Source: DATFBY01 sp035253585
GTDB taxonomy: Bacteria > Gemmatimonadota > Gemmatimonadetes > Gemmatimonadales > Gemmatimonadaceae
Direction: 5' to 3'
Length of the DNA stretch: 10,314 nucleotides
NCBI GenBank assembly: GCA_035253585.1
Contig: DATFBY010000042.1
Coordinates: 1-10,314, forward strand
Position 1 is the first letter of the stretch. Every line of letters begins with the position of its first letter. Positions 5,877 through 10,314 of the stretch are shown piece after piece. The translations under genes were made by a program, and so were the position numbers. Under the pieces are notes generated by a model that was given only the letters and a program-made list of their open reading frames with translations, was not told where the DNA came from and made no database searches.

Positions 5877-7046
5877 CTAATCACGTCCGCCGGACGCACG
5901 CCGCCGCGTCGCGCTCGTTGCGCCACTTTCGCCGCCTCGCATACCCGAACTCTCGCGCAATGCCTGCTTCACCACCACCGGCTGCGCCACGGTAGACGGA
6001 TCACCATCGCTCACGTAGCGCGTGCGCTGCCTATCCATCTGCTCCAGCAGCTGCTCCAGCTTCTCGTCGAAAACAATGAAGCGCTTGATCGAGAGCGGTG
6101 AATACGATGGATCGTACGGACTCTTTGCCGGGCCGCCCGCAACCTCGAGAATGGCGTCGAACTCGTACGACACGACGCGTCCCGTACGCGGCTCCTTCCA
6201 CGACCCTTTTCGCGCCAGCTCGCGATTCTTCGGCCACACGCCTAACGGCAACGCGAACGTGCGCACGCGATAGCCGGGCACCGCCGAATCGATTGCCATC
6301 ACGCCGCGCGCAATCTGCTCCTGCACCACGCTGTCGCTGACCTTGCCCAGGTTCACGTGATACAGCGTGTGATTGCACAGCTCGAATCCCTGCTCGACGA
6401 GCCAGCGCAGCTTCTGCAATCGCCACTCCGACTTCTGCCCTTGAATTCCTTTTTCCCCGAAGAACGCGTGGCCATGCTGCGCCGTCGGAAGGAGACAGAA
6501 CGTCGCCCGCGGGCGCCAATCGGGATGTGACTTTGCGAAGTCCATCCAGATTCCGAGCGCGCTGGTCGGATCGATCTCGAGCGTTCCGTTCTTCTCGATG
6601 TAGCGGAATTGCGAGGGCGACGCATCGTCGAAGGTGAATACCACCGGCGACATCCCCGCCGGCAGATCGATCTTCCCGTCGATCAGCTCGGCGATCGTGA
6701 ATGGGCGGTATCCGCGCTCGTACAGTACCTCCAGCTGCCGGCGAAACCGCGCCGGCTCTACCACCCACATCGATTTCTTCGTGCTGTCGCCGATGAGGTG
6801 ATACTCGAGAACGGGAATTCGCCCGATCTCGTTCGCCACTCGTCCGGCGACCGTCTCACTCCCGGCAATCACGCGCGCACGCTTCGCGTTTTCCGCCGAC
6901 GCGCTCGCGGGCGCCGGCTGCGCTGTGGCCATGGCGCGCGACTGCGGAGCCGGCTCCTGCGAGCGCGAGTCGCTACAACCGGTGGTTACGAACGATACCA
7001 CCGCGAGCGCGGAGAGCACGGCAATCTGACTGCTGGGGGACCGCAT
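5877..7046 (-). CDS. Polysaccharide deacetylase (NodB/CE4-type), probable lipoprotein
   Basis: 389 residues. The N-terminus has a hydrophobic segment IAVLSALAVVSFVTTGC; Cys24 is a likely lipidation site although the -3 residue is Thr rather than Leu. An Ala/Pro/Ser-rich linker runs to about residue 70. The NodB homology region starts with RIPVLEYHLIG (76-85) and holds motif 1 VVFTFDDAS (Asp140 and Asp141, catalytic base and metal ligand) and motif 2 NHTLYH (His226 and His230, metal ligands). A later ALPLGVWPKN (265-274) fits the substrate groove. This family removes N-acetyl groups from GlcNAc-containing polymers such as peptidoglycan or exopolysaccharide; the substrate cannot be read here. 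The C-terminal 40 residues are basic and low complexity. ATG 7046 is used; the ribosome site is weak (ggtgaa). It is divergent from the class A PBP gene, which hints at a wall-related role, and it ends in a strong intrinsic terminator. Confidence 0.88.
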   Translation of the reverse strand: MRSPSSQIAVLSALAVVSFVTTGCSDSRSQEPAPQSRAMATAQPAPASASAENAKRARVIAGSETVAGRVANEIGRIPVLEYHLIGDSTKKSMWVVEPARFRRQLEVLYERGYRPFTIAELIDGKIDLPAGMSPVVFTFDDASPSQFRYIEKNGTLEIDPTSALGIWMDFAKSHPDWRPRATFCLLPTAQHGHAFFGEKGIQGQKSEWRLQKLRWLVEQGFELCNHTLYHVNLGKVSDSVVQEQIARGVMAIDSAVPGYRVRTFALPLGVWPKNRELARKGSWKEPRTGRVVSYEFDAILEVAGGPAKSPYDPSYSPLSIKRFIVFDEKLEQLLEQMDRQRTRYVSDGDPSTVAQPVVVKQALRESSGMRGGESGATSATRRRASGGRD

Positions 7047-7197
7047 GGACGTTCACCAGGTGGGGAGGCGCGGCGGAGGCGAACTATAGTCGCCACCTGC
7101 CCTCAGTTGTAGTCCAGAGCACGGAAGGTGGCCGGAAACCTGCGAGACTCTAGAGCGTACTAATTCAGTACCGGTCTCGACCGACCTGTATCCATAG
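7047..7197. promoter_or_regulatory. Divergent region between deacetylase and PBP genes
   Basis: 151 bp that must carry promoters for both cell-wall genes. Visible structure: GTACT-N5-AGTAC (7157-7171), an inverted repeat 27 bp before the PBP start, and the 8-bp palindrome CTCTAGAG (7148-7155) beside it. No clean -35/-10 pair stands out. The PBP start codon has no Shine-Dalgarno sequence. Confidence 0.4.
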
Positions 7198-9336
7198 ATG
7201 GCTGAACCTTCCTTCTCGCAACGCCTCAAAGCGCTCCGCGAACGACTGCGTCCTGATCCGGAGCTGCCCGCCCGAATCTGGATGCGGCGTCGCTGGCGTT
7301 CGCTCGCCGCGCTCGGCGTCGCGGTGCTCGGTGTCGTCCTTTTCGACGCCTGGCTGTTGAGCTGCGGATTCGAGGGATGTCCCTCTCGCACCGAGATTCG
7401 CGCCTTTCGCCCTACCGAAGGAAGCCGCGTCTACGATCGATCGGGTCGACTCATCGGGCGGCTGACCTACGTCAAACGGTTGAACGTCCCGCTATCCGTC
7501 GTACCAAGGCACGTACGGCAGGCGTTCATCGCCACCGAAGACCGGCGCTTCTACGAACACAACGGACTCGACTGGCGCGGATTCTTCAGAGCGACGCTGC
7601 GCAACATCACATCGCTGGGCGTGCGCGAAGGGTTCAGCACGATCACCATGCAGGTGGCGCGGAACACCTTCACTCCGCAGACGGTCGGCGAGCGCTCCCT
7701 CCGCCGGAAAATGATGGAGCTTCGCCTGGCTCGCCTCATCGAGCGAAATCTCAGGAAGGACGAGATCCTCGAGCTCTACCTCAACGTCATCTACCTCGGC
7801 AACGGGGTATACGGGGTGGAGGCCGCCAGCCGCGATCTCTTCGGAAAGCCCGTCAGGCAGGTCACGCTCTCTGAGGCCGCGGTGCTCGCCGCCCTTCCGA
7901 AAGGGCCGTCAGCGTACACGCCACGCCGCAACCCCGAGCGTGCGCGCGCGCGCCGGAACCTCGTGCTCTCCCTCATGGTGCGCGAAGGATTCATCACCAG
8001 AGAGCGCGCGCGGAGCGCGGCCGCCGCGCCGTTGCGTGTCGCGCGGAACGAGTGGCGCCCCCCGCAGCTGTACAGCGCGGCGATGGACGTCGTACGCTCT
8101 ATGGTCGACTCCATCGTCGGGTCGGAGGCGCTCGAGAAAGGTGACGTCGACGTGTGGACGACGCTCGACCTCACCGCGCAGCAGGCGGCGGAGCGGGCAG
8201 TGTCGAGGCGCGCCATACAGATCGATCGGGAATCGCGCGCATGGTACGGCGGACGGGGAGAGCAGGTCGAAGGCGCATTCGTGGCCATCGATCCGCGCAA
8301 CGGCGACATCCGCGCGCTGGTCGGCGGGCGTCGCTACGAGCCGCGCGGTTTCAATCGCGCGGTGTACGCCAAGCGGCAGCCCGGCTCCGCGTTCAAGCCG
8401 TTCGTCTATGCCGCCGCACTCGCGGCGGGGTTCACGCCAGCCACCGAAGTCGACGACACACCCATCGAAGTGGATGACGGCGGACAGATCTGGCGTCCCG
8501 CGAACTACGGCGACGAGTACAGCGGCCGCGTCACCATGCGACGCGCGCTCATGCGTTCGGCCAATGCCGCGACCGTGCGCTTCAGCCGCGCGGTGGGTGA
8601 AACACGCGTCATCGGCTTCGCTCGTCAGGCAGGGATCGGGAGCCAGCTCGAGCCATTGCCGTCCGTCGCGTTAGGCGCCTTCGAGGTGACGCCGCTGGAG
8701 CTGGTCGCCGCATACGCGCCATTCGCCAATGGCGGCATGCGCGTCACGCCTCGATTGCTGCGCCGCATCGAAGCGACCGACGGCCGCGTGCTTTGGAGCA
8801 GCCAGCCCGCGCCAACTACGCGAGTGATGGCGCCCGAGGATGCGCACCAGCTGACGTCGATGCTGCGATCGGTCGTCGACCACGGAACCGGCCGCCCGAT
8901 TCGCGATTGGGGCGCGAACGGAATGATCGCCGGAAAGACTGGCACGACGAACAATGGTGCCGACGTCTGGTTCATCGGCTACACGCCCAATCTCGTCGCC
9001 GGTGTCTGGTTCGGCTACGACAGCCCGCGGGCGTTGTCAGGCGACGCGAGCGGCGGCCGGCTCGCGGCGCCGGCGTGGGCCGAGTTTTACCGAAATGGCT
9101 GGCGCGAGACCTCGCCGCAGTCCGCCTGGGATCCACCGCCGGGCATGATAGCGGTCGAGATCGACTCCTTTACGGGCGAGCTCGCCAACGAGTGGTGCCC
9201 GGTCACCCAGCGCGCCTGGTTCAAGCTCGGCACCGAGCCAACCGAGCCCTGTCGCTCTCACGAGGAGCCGATCTGGGAGACCGAGGACATCGGCGACAAG
9301 ATCGAGTCGGTGTTCAAGCGCATCTTCAAGTTCTGA
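7198..9336 (+). CDS. Class A (bifunctional) penicillin-binding protein, PBP1A family
   Basis: 712 residues. It polymerises glycan strands from lipid II and cross-links their peptides on the outer face of the inner membrane. A basic cytoplasmic tail leads into one membrane anchor (about 36-55). The GT51 domain has EDRRFYEHNGLD with catalytic Glu114, then FSTITMQVARN (the usual motif is GSTITQQ, so G and Q are replaced), RKMMELRLARLIE with the second acidic residue Glu174, and ILELYLNVIYLGNGVYGVEAAS. The transpeptidase domain has all three motifs: SAFK (Ser397 nucleophile, Lys400), SAN (454-456) and KTGT (580-583). The C-terminus has TGELANEWCPV and GTEPTEPC, with two cysteines often seen in this family. 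Length is normal and there is no sign of damage. The start ATG lacks a Shine-Dalgarno sequence. A hairpin at 9340-9367 follows the stop. Confidence 0.96.
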   Translation: MAEPSFSQRLKALRERLRPDPELPARIWMRRRWRSLAALGVAVLGVVLFDAWLLSCGFEGCPSRTEIRAFRPTEGSRVYDRSGRLIGRLTYVKRLNVPLSVVPRHVRQAFIATEDRRFYEHNGLDWRGFFRATLRNITSLGVREGFSTITMQVARNTFTPQTVGERSLRRKMMELRLARLIERNLRKDEILELYLNVIYLGNGVYGVEAASRDLFGKPVRQVTLSEAAVLAALPKGPSAYTPRRNPERARARRNLVLSLMVREGFITRERARSAAAAPLRVARNEWRPPQLYSAAMDVVRSMVDSIVGSEALEKGDVDVWTTLDLTAQQAAERAVSRRAIQIDRESRAWYGGRGEQVEGAFVAIDPRNGDIRALVGGRRYEPRGFNRAVYAKRQPGSAFKPFVYAAALAAGFTPATEVDDTPIEVDDGGQIWRPANYGDEYSGRVTMRRALMRSANAATVRFSRAVGETRVIGFARQAGIGSQLEPLPSVALGAFEVTPLELVAAYAPFANGGMRVTPRLLRRIEATDGRVLWSSQPAPTTRVMAPEDAHQLTSMLRSVVDHGTGRPIRDWGANGMIAGKTGTTNNGADVWFIGYTPNLVAGVWFGYDSPRALSGDASGGRLAAPAWAEFYRNGWRETSPQSAWDPPPGMIAVEIDSFTGELANEWCPVTQRAWFKLGTEPTEPCRSHEEPIWETEDIGDKIESVFKRIFKF

Positions 9337-9339
9337 TCG

Positions 9340-9367
9340 CCAGGCGCGCGCTTAGCGTCGCGCCTGG
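9340..9367 (+). terminator. Hairpin after the PBP gene
   Basis: CCAGGCGCG (9340-9348) and CGCGCCTGG (9359-9367) form a perfect 9-bp GC-rich stem with a 10-nt loop, starting 4 nt after the PBP stop codon. No U-tract follows. It probably ends or trims the PBP transcript and separates it from the ABC gene. Confidence 0.6.
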
Positions 9368-9410
9368 AACTTCGCGCTAGCCCCTCGTCGCTGATCAAGT
9401 AGAGCCGCGC

Positions 9411-9449
9411 CGAATCTCGAATCTCGAATCTCGAATCTCGAGATTCGAG
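9411..9449. repeat. Second heptamer array: four aatctcg copies ending in a perfect 20-bp palindrome
   Basis: Four aatctcg units (9413-9440) are preceded by ccg and followed directly by agattcgag, so positions 9430-9449 are a perfect palindrome centred on CTCGAG. The left part is identical to the right arm of the inverted repeat at 2724-2757, including the leading ccg, but here the opposite arm is cut to about one unit. It lies between two genes on the same strand, 26 bp before the ABC gene start. Confidence 0.92.
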
Positions 9450-9474
9450 GTTGGATGTCGCTACTTTTCCATAG

Positions 9475-10314
9475 ATGACCCATCCACCCGTTCGATCGCG
9501 TCTGCCGAAGCCAGAGCCCACCTGGCGCGAGCGCGTGCGCGCGCTCCGTTACGTGCCGCCGCTCCTTCGCATGGTGTGGGAAACGCACCGTGGCTACACC
9601 ACGGCCATGGCGGCGCTTCGTATCGTCCGCGCGTTCGTTCCCGTAGCCGTTCTATGGGTCGGCAAGCTCATCATCGACACCGTCGTCGCTCTGCGAAACG
9701 GCACCGGCGACATCTCGCAGCTCTGGGAGCTGGTCGCGCTCGAGGTCGCCATCGTGCTCACCGGCGAGCTGCTGGTCCGCGTCTCCTCGCTCGTAGAAAG
9801 TCTGCTCGGCGATCTCTTCTCGAATCACACGAGCATCCGACTCATGGAGCACGCGGCCACGCTCGATCTCTACCACTTCGAGGACCCGGCGTTCTACGAC
9901 CAGCTCGAGCGCGCGCGCCGCCAAACGGTGGGTCGCATCGGTCTCCTCACCGAGCTCTTCACGATGGCGCAGGACACGGTCACGTTGATCACGCTCGGTG
10001 CGGCGCTCTTCGTCTACTCCCCGTTCCTGCTCGGCCTGCTCACGCTGGCGGTCATTCCCGCATTCCTCGGCGAAACGCACTTCGCATCGCTCGAGTATTC
10101 GCTGCTCTACCGATGGACGCCCGAGCGCCGACAGCTCGATTACCTCCGCTACCTCGGCGCCAGCGACAAGACCGCAAAGGAAGTACAGATGTTCGGCCTG
10201 TCGCGCTGGATCGTGGACCGGTATCGGGTGCTGGCCGATCGGTTCTACGACGAGAACAAGCGCTTGTCGATCAGGAAGGGGATCGTCAGCACGCTGCTCT
10301 CGATCATCGGCACG
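9475..10314 (+). CDS. ABC exporter, membrane-domain half, C-terminus beyond window
   Basis: 280 codons visible, open to the window end. The protein starts with a Pro/Arg-rich cytoplasmic stretch, then transmembrane segments near 45-72 (VRAFVPVAVLWVGKLIIDTV), 83-108 and a hairpin at about 167-199 (LITLGAALFVYSPFLLGLLT). The cytoplasmic loops DLYHFEDPAFYDQLERARRQ and KEVQMFGLSRWI match type IV exporters of the MsbA/HlyB kind; the latter is the coupling region (E-V-x-x-F). The Walker A, signature and Walker B motifs expected of the ATPase domain would lie downstream, so a split permease-only protein cannot be excluded. Substrate unknown. ATG 9475 has no Shine-Dalgarno sequence, and its upstream context CCATAG is identical to that of the PBP gene. 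The ORF has no stop and no frameshift. Confidence 0.85.
   Translation, partial: MTHPPVRSRLPKPEPTWRERVRALRYVPPLLRMVWETHRGYTTAMAALRIVRAFVPVAVLWVGKLIIDTVVALRNGTGDISQLWELVALEVAIVLTGELLVRVSSLVESLLGDLFSNHTSIRLMEHAATLDLYHFEDPAFYDQLERARRQTVGRIGLLTELFTMAQDTVTLITLGAALFVYSPFLLGLLTLAVIPAFLGETHFASLEYSLLYRWTPERRQLDYLRYLGASDKTAKEVQMFGLSRWIVDRYRVLADRFYDENKRLSIRKGIVSTLLSIIGT

Noticed and set aside
6031..6768. 245-codon minus-strand frame inside the deacetylase
   Set aside because: Out-of-frame shadow of the deacetylase, which carries the catalytic motifs in its own frame.

Overview
The window is about 10.3 kb of GC-rich bacterial chromosome with gene-dense housekeeping and signalling content. Coding thirds are strongly G/C. 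The features that fit a soil-type Gemmatimonadota-like bacterium are a Rho with a long disordered N-terminus, a tiny lipoprotein, many TPR and two-component parts, and a bifunctional class A PBP. That assignment is an inference from style, not from a marker gene. No transposase, integrase, CRISPR array, tRNA or rRNA was found.

Layout. On the minus strand, positions 1-1292 carry most of rho, cut by the window start. A 426-bp gap follows. Next comes a small minus-strand gene (1719-1982) encoding a lone histidine-kinase dimerisation/phosphoacceptor domain. It is divergent from a TPR-like gene (2025-2657, plus). The gap between that gene and the next is almost filled by a perfect 34-bp inverted repeat made of four heptamers per arm (2661-2757). 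A two-gene minus operon follows: an AraC-type regulator with a degenerate receiver domain (3145-3981), overlapping a single-domain response regulator (2763-3158). A 52-residue lipoprotein (4117-4275, plus) converges on a 413-residue TPR protein (4340-5581, minus). Then come a lipoprotein-like polysaccharide deacetylase (5877-7046, minus) with a clear intrinsic terminator, a divergent class A penicillin-binding protein (7198-9336, plus), a second heptamer repeat (9411-9449), and the first 280 codons of an ABC exporter (9475 to the window end).

The strongest unexplained signal is regulatory. The small lipoprotein gene and the convergent TPR gene each carry the same tandem element, TGTCCCAA-N13-TGTCCCAA, followed after exactly 8 nt by a -35-like hexamer, with the start codon about 80 nt further on. 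The 21-bp repeat period matches direct-repeat binding by AraC-family proteins, and an AraC-family gene starts 17 bp from one of the two elements. I propose a local regulon of regulator, exported small lipoprotein and TPR protein, possibly a peptide/TPR signalling pair. The element is seen directly; the regulator assignment and the signalling role are inference.

The PBP and the deacetylase are both cell-wall or surface-glycan enzymes and share a divergent intergenic region, so they may be linked in envelope maintenance.
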